A stretch of 38,297 bases of DNA, taken from the NCBI GenBank assembly GCA_025963735.1, contig JAOQAF010000016.1, positions 1 through 38,297 of the forward strand, read 5' to 3'. Numbering within the stretch: the first letter of the stretch is position 1; each line of letters opens with the position of its first letter. Of this stretch, positions 10,297 through 19,803 are shown piece after piece. The notes under the pieces were generated by a model that ran no database searches, was not told the DNA's origin, and saw nothing but the letters and a program-made list of their open reading frames with translations. The translations under genes were made by a program, and so were the position numbers. Origin of the DNA: Bacteroidota bacterium (GTDB taxonomy: Bacteria; Bacteroidota; Bacteroidia; B-17B0; Aurantibacillaceae).

Positions 10297-11688
10297 TTAA
10301 AACCTGAAGATCTCCGCAATTATACCGGGTACAATTCCTATTGCAATAACAATAACAGAAGTTAAAGTTATCACCATCATATTGGAGCGCTCTATCTGAA
10401 CAGGCTCAGGAGTGTCAAGCTTTTTAAAATACATGGCTATTATTACTTTCAAATAATAATAAGCGCCTACAGCGGAAGTTATTACTGCCAGAATCAGCAG
10501 CCACTTATGACTGGTTCCTATCATGGTGGTAAAAACAAAATATTTTGCAAAGAAACCGGAAGTAACCGGAATACCCGCAAGCGATAACATGGCAATAGTC
10601 ATACACAAGGCCATACCCGGGTTTCGCTTTGCCAAACCGTTAAAAGCATTGAGGTTTTCATTCCCATTTTTTGTTACGTTGTAAACCACGCCAAACGCAG
10701 CAATGCTGCCAATTGAATAAGCCAGAGAATAATACAAAATAGCATCCACCGAAATATTATTGCGGATGTTAGCCAGAACAACCATTAACATAAACGCGGC
10801 ATGACTGATACTTGAATAAGCAAGCATTCGTTTTACGTTGGTTTGCATGGCCGCCGAAAAATTGGCAATGATTAATGAAAGAGCAATGATGCCGGCTAAC
10901 ACACCGGTCCACACTTCACTCACGCCACTAAAACCAACTAAAAACAATCGCATAATTGCAGCGAAAGCGGCTGTTTTAACAACGGTGCTCATTAACGCGG
11001 TAATTAATGTTGGTGAACCTTCGTAAACATCAGGCGCCCAAAAATGGAAAGGAGCGGCGGATACTTTAAAACACATGGCTACCAATATCATGATCACACC
11101 AACATAAAAAAACATAGGCATACCCGACGCATGCGTTGTAATATAACTGGTAATTTGAGCAAGATCGAAACTTCCGCTGGCTCCATAGATTAAAGCTATT
11201 CCAAACAAAAGAAAACCGCTGGCAAAAGAACCCATGATCAGATATTTAAAACCTGCTTCATTACTCCTGATGTCTTTTTTCTGACTTGCTGCAAGAACAT
11301 ATAAAGGTATACTCATAATCTCTATGCCAAGAAACAGCGTGGTCATGTTTGTAAATGCTGTTAACATTAGTGCTCCCACAAGTGCAAACAATACCAGTGC
11401 AAAGTGATCAACAACGTTTGAGTCTTCTTCAAAATAATCGTTAGCCAAAATAAACCAGAAAAATGCGGTAGCTAATATGATCCCCGAAAAAGCAATTCCC
11501 ATTCTGTCAAACGCGATCATGTTGGTGAAATAAGAAATTGAATAATCATGCGTCCACTCCATAAAATTGAGCGCGTATGCAACAACAATACCAAGTAAAA
11601 CAATCGGCAACAATAACTTTTTAAACTTAAAAATTTCCGCAAGCATTGCCAAAACACCCAGCCCGCTTATAATCAATAGTCCTTTCAT
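10297..11688 (-). CDS. nuoN: NADH-quinone oxidoreductase subunit N
   Basis: Multi-TM proton-pumping subunit, KMLAYSSISHAAFML; position at end of nuo operon. Confidence 0.95.
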   Translation of the reverse strand: MKGLLIISGLGVLAMLAEIFKFKKLLLPIVLLGIVVAYALNFMEWTHDYSISYFTNMIAFDRMGIAFSGIILATAFFWFILANDYFEEDSNVVDHFALVLFALVGALMLTAFTNMTTLFLGIEIMSIPLYVLAASQKKDIRSNEAGFKYLIMGSFASGFLLFGIALIYGASGSFDLAQITSYITTHASGMPMFFYVGVIMILVAMCFKVSAAPFHFWAPDVYEGSPTLITALMSTVVKTAAFAAIMRLFLVGFSGVSEVWTGVLAGIIALSLIIANFSAAMQTNVKRMLAYSSISHAAFMLMVVLANIRNNISVDAILYYSLAYSIGSIAAFGVVYNVTKNGNENLNAFNGLAKRNPGMALCMTIAMLSLAGIPVTSGFFAKYFVFTTMIGTSHKWLLILAVITSAVGAYYYLKVIIAMYFKKLDTPEPVQIERSNMMVITLTSVIVIAIGIVPGIIAEIFRF

Positions 11689-11719
11689 ATTTCTTTATTT
11701 ACAATTTTTAAATTGTCAG

Positions 11720-13180
11720 TTATTTAATGTTGGTTAATAACAGTTTTACTCCTTCTTCCGCAAGATCATTTAAAGGCTTTGGATAAACACCAAATGCAAT
11801 TATCACTCCACATATAATAATCAGGATAGCTTTATCAGTTGAAGCAAGCGGACCAAAAACCACATTGTTATCCTTTCTGTCACCAAGCATAATACTTTGA
11901 TAACTCCGAAGCATATAAACCGCGCCAAGAATAACACTTAATCCTGCAAAGGCACCAAACCATGCGCCGTACTGATATATACCGTTTATCAGTAAAAATT
12001 CTCCGATAAATCCGTTCGTTAAAGGCAAAGCCACTGAACCTAAAAGAATGATTAAAAATAATACCGCGAAATTTCCATTCATTCCACGGATCCCGCCCAG
12101 CTTATCCAGATGACGTGTTCCTGTATGACGGATTAAAATGTCCGCGATCAAAAATAAACCCACCACATTTACTCCATGTGCCAGCATTTGCATTACTGCA
12201 CCCTGCAAACCTTGTTGTGTAGCTGAAAAAATTCCAGCTGATATTAATCCTACGTGAGCAATTGATGAATAGGCTATCAGTCTTTTATAATCTTTCTGCA
12301 CAATAGCAATGCACGAAGCGTATACAACGCCAATCACCGATAAACACATAACGGTATTTCCCCATTGCGCCAAACCGAGAGGTACAATTGGAAGAAGCCA
12401 TTTCATAACACCAAAGGTTCCCATCTTTAACATGATACCCGAAAGCAGCATGGTGCCCTGTGTTGGAGCATTCACATACGTATCCGGTTGCCATGTGTGA
12501 AAAGGAAAAATTGGCATCTTAACCGCGAAAGCAATAAAAATAAGCCAGAAAACTACGCTCTGCTGATTTTCCGTTAAAGATTTTCCGGCGTTATATAGAT
12601 CCTGAAAAGCCCATGATTTTAACCCGTCGGCATTAGTGTGATTATAAACATAAATTAAACCAACCAACATAAAGAGTGAGCCAAAAAAAGTATAAATAAA
12701 AAATTTAAAAGTAATGCTCGCCCGGTGATCTCCACCCCACAACAAACAAATGAAGTAGATAGGAATAAGAGCCAACTCCCAGAACACATAAAATAAAAAT
12801 CCGTCGTTAGCCACAAATACTCCAACCAATGCCATTTGCATAAGTAGAATTAACCCATAGAAAGAAGAGGGGTTGGCATATTCGTTTTTGTAAGAAGAGA
12901 GAATAATAAGCGGTACAAGAAAAGTTGTAAGCAGAACAAGCAATAAACTTATTCCGTCTAAACCCACCGAAAAATGAATACCCAATGATTGCACCCACGC
13001 ATGATCAAAACGTAATTGGCAACACGAATGATCATTCTTGTACATTACAAAAGCCACAAGCGATAAAATAAATTCTATAACCGAAAAGCCAAGGGCAAGG
13101 TTACGTGCCGCATTTCCTTTTATAAAAAACACCAGCAGTGAAGCCAGTAAAGGAAAACCAATTAATAAAGCTGTTAACAT
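11720..13180 (-). CDS. nuoM: NADH-quinone oxidoreductase subunit M
   Basis: 486 aa; FWELALIPIYF, KRLIAYSSIAHVG, FPFHTWQPDTYVNAP. Confidence 0.95.
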   Translation of the reverse strand: MLTALLIGFPLLASLLVFFIKGNAARNLALGFSVIEFILSLVAFVMYKNDHSCCQLRFDHAWVQSLGIHFSVGLDGISLLLVLLTTFLVPLIILSSYKNEYANPSSFYGLILLMQMALVGVFVANDGFLFYVFWELALIPIYFICLLWGGDHRASITFKFFIYTFFGSLFMLVGLIYVYNHTNADGLKSWAFQDLYNAGKSLTENQQSVVFWLIFIAFAVKMPIFPFHTWQPDTYVNAPTQGTMLLSGIMLKMGTFGVMKWLLPIVPLGLAQWGNTVMCLSVIGVVYASCIAIVQKDYKRLIAYSSIAHVGLISAGIFSATQQGLQGAVMQMLAHGVNVVGLFLIADILIRHTGTRHLDKLGGIRGMNGNFAVLFLIILLGSVALPLTNGFIGEFLLINGIYQYGAWFGAFAGLSVILGAVYMLRSYQSIMLGDRKDNNVVFGPLASTDKAILIIICGVIIAFGVYPKPLNDLAEEGVKLLLTNIK

Positions 13181-13193
13181 AAATTCTTTAAGA

Positions 13194-15083
13194 CTATTTA
13201 ATTATAAAAGTTAATAATAAAATGCACACTACGCCTATTACCATGCTGATTACATAAAAGCCGATGTTACCCTGCTGCAGCAATCTTACTCCGGAGCCAA
13301 TTCCTTTTACAGCTACCCCTACTCCATTTACAATTCCATCTAGCATAGCCACATCCACAAGTTTATGAAATATTTCTCCCAGCACATCTAACGGTTTGCG
13401 GATTATTTTATCAAACAATTCATCGATGTAATATTTGTTATAAATTAAACGTTGCATTGGCTTTAATTGTTCTTCCCTCTCTGCCGGCAAAACATTGTAA
13501 ACGCGGTACATTCTGTTCGCGAAAAATATAACTGCAGCCGCGGAAGCTACTGCAAGACCCATAAGCATCCACTCGGTATCATGCGGAAGTATGCTTGGAT
13601 CCGGACGAAGAATGACAGGTTCAAGGTTGTGATGCATCCAGTTAGGCATATGCCAAAATTCGGGCAGCCCGAGAACACCGCCCAGAACAGATAAGGCGGC
13701 CAGAACAATTAATGGAATGGTCATGCTTTTTGGTGATTCGTGTAAATGATGTTCCTGTTCATGCGTCCCTCTGAACTTTCCGAAAAATGTAATGAACAAC
13801 ATCCGGAACATATAGAAAGCGGTTAACATGGAAGTGATCATTCCCAATACCCATAATATTTTACTGTGTTCGTATGTGTGCGCGAGGATTTCGTCTTTGC
13901 TGAAAAAACCACTGAATGGCGGAAGACCGCTTATGGCGATAGTTCCAAGTAACATGGTTATAAAAGTGATCTTTATATGTCCTTTTAACCCGCCCATCTT
14001 TCTTATGTCCTGCTCCCCGCCCATGGCATGGATTACAGATCCAGCGCCAAGAAACAACAAGGCTTTAAAGAACGCGTGCGTAGTAACATGAAACACGGCT
14101 GAGCTATAAGCTCCAACACCAAGCCCGAGAAACATTAGACCTAATTGAGAAACCGTTGAGTAGGCAAGAATTTTTTTAATATCGTTTTGCATTAAGCCGA
14201 TGGTTGCGGCAAATAGTGCGGTTATGATGCCTGTAATGGCAACCACTTCACTGGCAACATCGCTGATTGAATAAAATATATTTGAACGCACCACCATGTA
14301 AATACCGGCGGTAACCATTGTAGCCGCGTGGATGAGAGCCGACACCGGCGTAGGTCCGGCCATTGCATCGGGTAACCAGGTATATAACGGAACCTGAGCT
14401 GATTTTCCCATGGCTCCTATAAATAATAATAACGCAATAGATGTTATTACAGAGGTACCCGCCGTTCCGGCCTTATCAAAAACATGATCGAATGAAACGC
14501 TTCCAAAAGTCACGAAAATTAAGATGATCCCCAATAAAAAACCAAGATCGCCTATACGGTTTATAACAAAAGCTTTTCTTGCCGCATTATTAAAGGCAGT
14601 GTTTTTAAACCAGAAACCAATTAGTAAATAAGAGCAAAGACCAACCCCTTCCCACCCTACAAACATGATCAGGTAATTATTGCCCAACACCAGCAATAAC
14701 ATAAAGAATACAAACAAATTTAGATAGGTGAAAAATCTTGAAAAGCCTTCATCATCATGCATGTAACCAATGGAATATACATGAATAAGAAAACCTATTC
14801 CAGTGATGATCAATAAAAATAAAGAAGAAAGAGGATCAACCAGAAATTCGAAAGGAATGATAAGTGTTCCGGAATTGATCCATGAAAATAAATTTACAAT
14901 GTGAGACTTTTGTTCTGAATGATTAAGTTCAACAAAAACAAGAACTGACACAATAAAGGATGCAAGAACACTTACTGAAGCGATGGTGCCGCTTAAACCT
15001 TTACTTAATTTTTTTCCAAAAAAACCATTGATTAAAAAACCTAACAAAGGAAATAAAGGAACGAGGGCAATTAGTTTTATCAT
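13194..15083 (-). CDS. nuoL: NADH-quinone oxidoreductase subunit L
   Basis: 629 aa; GWEGVGLCSYLLIGFW, KSAQVPLYTWLPDAMAGPTPVSALIHAATMVTAG. Confidence 0.97.
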   Translation of the reverse strand: MIKLIALVPLFPLLGFLINGFFGKKLSKGLSGTIASVSVLASFIVSVLVFVELNHSEQKSHIVNLFSWINSGTLIIPFEFLVDPLSSLFLLIITGIGFLIHVYSIGYMHDDEGFSRFFTYLNLFVFFMLLLVLGNNYLIMFVGWEGVGLCSYLLIGFWFKNTAFNNAARKAFVINRIGDLGFLLGIILIFVTFGSVSFDHVFDKAGTAGTSVITSIALLLFIGAMGKSAQVPLYTWLPDAMAGPTPVSALIHAATMVTAGIYMVVRSNIFYSISDVASEVVAITGIITALFAATIGLMQNDIKKILAYSTVSQLGLMFLGLGVGAYSSAVFHVTTHAFFKALLFLGAGSVIHAMGGEQDIRKMGGLKGHIKITFITMLLGTIAISGLPPFSGFFSKDEILAHTYEHSKILWVLGMITSMLTAFYMFRMLFITFFGKFRGTHEQEHHLHESPKSMTIPLIVLAALSVLGGVLGLPEFWHMPNWMHHNLEPVILRPDPSILPHDTEWMLMGLAVASAAAVIFFANRMYRVYNVLPAEREEQLKPMQRLIYNKYYIDELFDKIIRKPLDVLGEIFHKLVDVAMLDGIVNGVGVAVKGIGSGVRLLQQGNIGFYVISMVIGVVCILLLTFIIK

Positions 15084-15109
15084 ATATCTTTATCTTAATT
15101 TATTGAATT

Positions 15110-15421
15110 CTAATTTTTTAAATTACTTAAGAGATTAGTATCTATGCTTTTTACGTTACGGTAAATCATGCTTAAAATGGCCAATCCAACAGCAACCTCA
15201 GCGGCCGCAACCGCCATAATAAAGAAAACAAATACCTGCCCGCTGGCATCATGATGAAGCGTGCTGAATGCCACAAGCAAAAGATTAACCGCATTTAGCA
15301 TTAATTCAATACACATAAAAATTATAATTGAATTACGCCTTGCCATCACGCCAATTGCGCCAATTATAAATAAAACCGTACTTAACAGTAAGTAATAATT
15401 TATTGAAATTCCGTTTATCAT
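15110..15421 (-). CDS. nuoK: NADH-quinone oxidoreductase subunit K
   Basis: 103 aa; [24 protein letters not shown]. Confidence 0.95.
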   Translation of the reverse strand: MINGISINYYLLLSTVLFIIGAIGVMARRNSIIIFMCIELMLNAVNLLLVAFSTLHHDASGQVFVFFIMAVAAAEVAVGLAILSMIYRNVKSIDTNLLSNLKN

Positions 15422-15436
15422 ATCAGAAGTTAGATT

Positions 15437-15805
15437 TTAGTTTTTAGAAGTTAGATTTTTTCTTGCGGTTTTCAATGAAGATGTGAAAATAGCAGTAAGT
15501 TCATCACTCTCTTTATGTAATTTTTTTAATTTATTAATGTCTAATTTTTCATATGATTTCTCAATAATTTCAAACCAACACATCGACTCATCTGCTTCTT
15601 CGAGTACAATATTTAGCTTGGAAATAAACTCCGCAGACGATCTTCCGCGTAAAGAAGCTCTGTAATTTGCAGCTACAGAGGTTGCAGATTTAAGGATCTG
15701 GTAAGAAATTAAATCATTTGCCTTAGATTTAGGTAAAGTATTAACAAAACCGATCGTCTCAATCGCAAATCTTTTTGTTCTACTTTTTAAATCTTCTTTA
15801 TTCAC
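15437..15805 (-). CDS. four-helix bundle protein (23S rRNA intervening-sequence-protein family)
   Basis: 122 aa; LISYQILKSATSVAANYRASLRGRSSAEFISKLNIVLEEADESMCWFEII. Confidence 0.9.
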   Translation of the reverse strand: MNKEDLKSRTKRFAIETIGFVNTLPKSKANDLISYQILKSATSVAANYRASLRGRSSAEFISKLNIVLEEADESMCWFEIIEKSYEKLDINKLKKLHKESDELTAIFTSSLKTARKNLTSKN

Positions 15806-15836
15806 AATGTAAATCTTAATTCTGATTTCTAAATTC

Positions 15837-16349
15837 TTACTTAATATCCTTTTTTCCGATCATAATTGCCCCAACCATTGCAGCGAGCAATAACACGCTG
15901 GCTATTTCAAACGGAAATAAAAATTCACTGAATAAGACCTTACCGAGATTTTTAACAGTGCCTATTTGTGAAGAACCGTAGGAACTTAGATTTAACTGTT
16001 CTGTGCCTTTTAATGAGCCTACCAAAACAAACAGCATTAACCCACCGGCCACACCGGCAATTATTTTTGTAACCATTGTTCGTTGGGGTTCAGAATCCTG
16101 GTTAAGATCCATTAACATGATCACGAATAAAAACAACACCATAATTGCCCCCGCATATACTACAATATGCACCACTGCCAGAAACTGCGCGTTTAATAAC
16201 AGATAATGCCCGGCAATACAAAAGAAAGTCATTACCAGATAAAGCACACTGTTAACCGGATTCCGGCTAAACACCACCATTAATGCGAACATGATGGCAA
16301 GGAACGAAAGTATTCCGAAAAGCCATTGAGTTATTGTGTATCCTAACAT
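15837..16349 (-). CDS. nuoJ: NADH-quinone oxidoreductase subunit J
   Basis: 170 aa; RNPVNSVLYLVMTFFCIAGHYLLLNAQFLAVVHIVVYAGAIMVLFLFVIMLM. Confidence 0.95.
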   Translation of the reverse strand: MLGYTITQWLFGILSFLAIMFALMVVFSRNPVNSVLYLVMTFFCIAGHYLLLNAQFLAVVHIVVYAGAIMVLFLFVIMLMDLNQDSEPQRTMVTKIIAGVAGGLMLFVLVGSLKGTEQLNLSSYGSSQIGTVKNLGKVLFSEFLFPFEIASVLLLAAMVGAIMIGKKDIK

Positions 16350-16429
16350 ATATTTATTTTAGATTTATGATTATGATTTGCGATCATACATCTTTTATTT
16401 CTTAATTCTCAATTCTAAAATTTCCGTTC

Positions 16430-17032
16430 TTAATTAATTTTCCTGTCAATCCGGTTACCTTCCCAAACTGCATTGTGCTTTATTCCCGGGATCTTTTTAA
16501 ATTCCGCCACTTCCAAAGTTTGACGTTTGCTAACATCAATGCGTTTGTCAATTTTCTCTACAAGTTTATCTTTTCCATAAATAAAATCTTCGCGCTCATA
16601 TTCCGTATCCACAATCCTGTCGGTTAAAAATATGGCTTCTTTCGGACAGGCTTCTTCACATAAACCGCAAAATATACAACGCAGCATATTTATTTCATAT
16701 ACTTTCGCGTACTTCTCTTCCCTGTATAAACTCTCTTCGCCTTTTTGTCGCTCGGCGTTTTCCATAGTAATAGCTTCAGCAGGACAAGCCAACGCGCATA
16801 ATCCACAGGCGGTACAACGCTCCGCACCTTTTTCATCTCGCTTTAATACATGCAGACCACGATACACTGCCGACAATTTTCGTGTTTGCTCGGGATATCT
16901 GATAGTAGGCCTGCGCTTAAAAATATGGCTGGCAGTGATCATCATCCCTTTTAGAATTGCAGGAAGATACATACTCTCCATACCCGACTGCACCTTGTTT
17001 GAGACTACTTTACTTCTATTCGTTAATTGCAT
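16430..17032 (-). CDS. nuoI: NADH-quinone oxidoreductase subunit I
   Basis: Two 4Fe-4S motifs CTACGLCALACP and CIFCGLCEEACP. Confidence 0.95.
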   Translation of the reverse strand: MQLTNRSKVVSNKVQSGMESMYLPAILKGMMITASHIFKRRPTIRYPEQTRKLSAVYRGLHVLKRDEKGAERCTACGLCALACPAEAITMENAERQKGEESLYREEKYAKVYEINMLRCIFCGLCEEACPKEAIFLTDRIVDTEYEREDFIYGKDKLVEKIDKRIDVSKRQTLEVAEFKKIPGIKHNAVWEGNRIDRKIN

Positions 17033-17088
17033 TTTAATTTTTTTATTTATTGTATAACAATTGCCACATTTTATAATCCATTTTCAAA

Positions 17089-18147
17089 CTAAAAATGAAT
17101 GTTTCCTCTGAAATATTCCACCACAACTGTAATTGCTAAATTTAAAAGGGATAATGGTAATAATATTTTCCATCCTAAATGCATTAACTGATCGTAACGG
17201 AAACGCGGTAAGGTCCAGCGTACCCACATAAAAACCGATATAAAAATACAGATCTTTGTGAAGAACGCTCCGAAACCGATAATTGAAATCCATACTGAAC
17301 CATCGTGCAGGCCTATCCACTGATAAAATTCATGCGCCCACGGAAAGTTATATCCTCCGAAATAAAACGCGGCCATGATAGCAGAGGAAATAAACATATT
17401 GATGTATTCAGCAAATAAAAACAAACCTAGTTTCATGGAAGAGTATTCTGTATGATAACCGCCAACGAGTTCGCTTTCACATTCCGGTAAATCAAACGGG
17501 GCGCGGTTTGTTTCGGCCAGGGCGCAAATAAAGAAAATGAGGAAGCCAAGAGGTTGCCATACGATGTTTGCCACGCCTGCATCCTGCTGCTCCACAATTT
17601 CACTCAGGCTTAAAGTTCCACCTGATGTAATGATCAGAGCGATCACGGAGATGCCCATTGCCACTTCGTAACTGATCATTTGCGAAGACGCGCGAATCGC
17701 ACCCAGCAAAGCGTATTTATTATTGGAAGCCCATCCTCCAATCATAATTCCATACACGCCGATAGATACCACACCAAAAAGATACAGCACGCCAATATTT
17801 ATATCGGTTATCTGAAAAGAATAAGTGGAACCTGAATCTGTTGTGAAAGATTTCCCCCAGGGAATTACGCTCCCGGTCATTAAAGCCGTTAACATAAACA
17901 AGCTCGGACCAAGAACAAATAAAAACCTGTTGCTTACGTTTGGAATGATCTCTTCCTTAAAAAACATTTTTCCACCATCGGCTAAAGGCTGCAATAAACC
18001 AAACGGACCAGCGCGGTTAGGACCGACCCGATCCTGCAAAAGCGCGGACAGTTTGCGTTCCCACCAGGTTGAATAAGCAGCAACGGCTAATGAAAGGCCG
18101 AATACTATTACACACACTATAAACTTATATATTACAAATGCTATCAT
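17089..18147 (-). CDS. nuoH: NADH-quinone oxidoreductase subunit H
   Basis: QDRVGPNRAGPFGLLQPLADGGKMFFKEE; ETNRAPFDLPECESELVGGYHTEYSSMK. Confidence 0.97.
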   Translation of the reverse strand: MIAFVIYKFIVCVIVFGLSLAVAAYSTWWERKLSALLQDRVGPNRAGPFGLLQPLADGGKMFFKEEIIPNVSNRFLFVLGPSLFMLTALMTGSVIPWGKSFTTDSGSTYSFQITDINIGVLYLFGVVSIGVYGIMIGGWASNNKYALLGAIRASSQMISYEVAMGISVIALIITSGGTLSLSEIVEQQDAGVANIVWQPLGFLIFFICALAETNRAPFDLPECESELVGGYHTEYSSMKLGLFLFAEYINMFISSAIMAAFYFGGYNFPWAHEFYQWIGLHDGSVWISIIGFGAFFTKICIFISVFMWVRWTLPRFRYDQLMHLGWKILLPLSLLNLAITVVVEYFRGNIHF

Positions 18148-18150
18148 ATT

Positions 18151-19134
18151 TTATGGACGTTTATCGAATGGAATAAAACCTAAAGCTTTTTGTTCTTTTA
18201 ATACACGGGTTTTCAATTCATTTAAATGCTGATAATGATTTTGAGAAATAACCGAACTCCTGTGAATAGGCGATGGACCTTCAATAACCCAATCGCTTTT
18301 TTTCTTATGATCATAACGGCAGGTATTGCAAATAAATTCTTCCACCTCATCCCACTGATCTTTACGCGCAGTAACGCGTACAACTTCTTCACCTTTCAAC
18401 CACACGCGGGTTTTACCGCAACACTTCTCGCAATTGCGATGCGCGTCAACCGGCTTTGTAAACCATACACGCTGCTTAAAACGGAAAGTTTTATCTGTTA
18501 ATGCACCAACAGGACAAACATCGATAACATTGCCGCTAAAATCATTATCCACAATTTTTTCAATGTAAGTGGAAATCTCTGAAGCATCACCCCTGTGCAT
18601 AACACCATGTACGCGACCGTCGGTTATTTGCTCGGCGGTTTTAACGCAGCGGTAACACAAGATGCAACGTGTCATGTGCAATTTAATTTTATCGCCGATA
18701 TCAATCATTTCATATTCACGGCGCTTAAATTCGTAGCGCGTTTTAGAAGAACCGTTTTCAAAACCAAGATCCTGTAATTTACACTCACCGGCCTGATCGC
18801 ACACGGGGCAATCCAAAGGATGATTGATCAATAAAAATTCAACAACACCTTTACGCGCCTCTATAATTTCAGGAGAAGTAAAATTCTGCACAACCATTCC
18901 GTCCATAACCTCTGTACGGCAACTGGCCACCGGTTTTGGCATTGGTGTGGGGTTGGCGGTACTGCCCGCAGTAACTTTTACGATACAGGTCCGGCAATAA
19001 CCACCGCTGGTTTTTAATTTTGTATAATAACACATGGCAGGGGGAGCTACCTCCGGGCCTATCATACGGGCGGCCTGCAGGATGGTGGTTCCCTTTGGCA
19101 CGTCTATTTCTATTCCGTCTATTGTTACTTTCAT
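18151..19134 (-). CDS. nuoG: short NuoG-type 2Fe-2S/4Fe-4S protein lacking the molybdopterin domain
   Basis: 327 aa; GGYCRTC, HPLDCPVCDQAGECKLQD, CILCYRCVK, DVCPVGAL; ends shortly after the CEKCC...CNTC segment. Confidence 0.9.
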   Translation of the reverse strand: MKVTIDGIEIDVPKGTTILQAARMIGPEVAPPAMCYYTKLKTSGGYCRTCIVKVTAGSTANPTPMPKPVASCRTEVMDGMVVQNFTSPEIIEARKGVVEFLLINHPLDCPVCDQAGECKLQDLGFENGSSKTRYEFKRREYEMIDIGDKIKLHMTRCILCYRCVKTAEQITDGRVHGVMHRGDASEISTYIEKIVDNDFSGNVIDVCPVGALTDKTFRFKQRVWFTKPVDAHRNCEKCCGKTRVWLKGEEVVRVTARKDQWDEVEEFICNTCRYDHKKKSDWVIEGPSPIHRSSVISQNHYQHLNELKTRVLKEQKALGFIPFDKRP

Positions 19135-19478
19135 CTATTTGTTCAATATTTTATTAATGTCTTCTTTTAATTCCGGCGTCCGCTTTACTATAAACAACCA
19201 CATTTGTTCATTATCAACTGTATCATATGCATGCGCTAAAAAATTTCGCAGTCCGATTATACTTTCTCTATTTCTAATATTCAAAATTATTTCCGGACTT
19301 AACGTGGTAATTTTTTTAATTATTTCACCGATTATTAAAAAGTTTCGTTCACTTGTTCTTTTAAAATAAAAATTACCTTCAAATCCTGTTATATCCTTTG
19401 CATCTTTTGTACCTGCTCAATCTCTGTAATATGGCGCAAAATATCTTTTAAGTAATTATGTACTAACTCTTCACCCAT
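19135..19478 (-). pseudogene. HEPN-domain (HepT/DUF86-like) toxin, apparent single frameshift
   Basis: My minus-strand translation: MGEELVHNYLKDILRHITEIEQVQK | frame change at an A4 run (plus strand 19405-19408) | DAKDITGFEGNFYFKRTSERNFLIIGEIIKKITTLSPEIILNIRNRESIIGLRNFLAHAYDTVDNEQMWLFIVKRTPELKEDINKILNK*; Rx4HxY motif RNFLAHAY; stop abuts nuoG ATG. Confidence 0.8.
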
Positions 19479-19779
19479 AAATTAACACCTTATCTTTTTC
19501 AATTTGCTCTTTTATACTGGATTGAAGTGCTTTTTTATAAAAAAGTAAATCTATTGGTTTTTTGAACGCGTAAATCAGCTCTTCTTTAAACCAAAAATAA
19601 TTTTGAGTAAATTCATTATTGTCCTCAGGCTTTTCAAAATCAACTAATAAATCAATATCACTATAAAATTGATAATTCTCTCGCGCAGCAGAACCAAACA
19701 CATACAACTCCTTAACATGATGCTTTTGGCATATGCTTTTTATTTGGGAGAGATTGTTAGTTATGATTGGGGCGAGCAT
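19471..19779 (-). CDS. MNT-type minimal nucleotidyltransferase (MntA-like antitoxin)
   Basis: 102 aa; GSAARENYQFYSDID = GSx10DxD motif; overlaps HEPN start by 8 nt. Confidence 0.88.
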   Translation of the reverse strand: MLAPIITNNLSQIKSICQKHHVKELYVFGSAARENYQFYSDIDLLVDFEKPEDNNEFTQNYFWFKEELIYAFKKPIDLLFYKKALQSSIKEQIEKDKVLIYG

Positions 19780-19803
19780 ACTGATATTATTTCTATTTTT
19801 ATT

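Noticed and set aside
12285-12998. Small ORFs overlapping nuoM on both strands
   Set aside because: Entirely inside a well-supported nuoM frame, no independent evidence.
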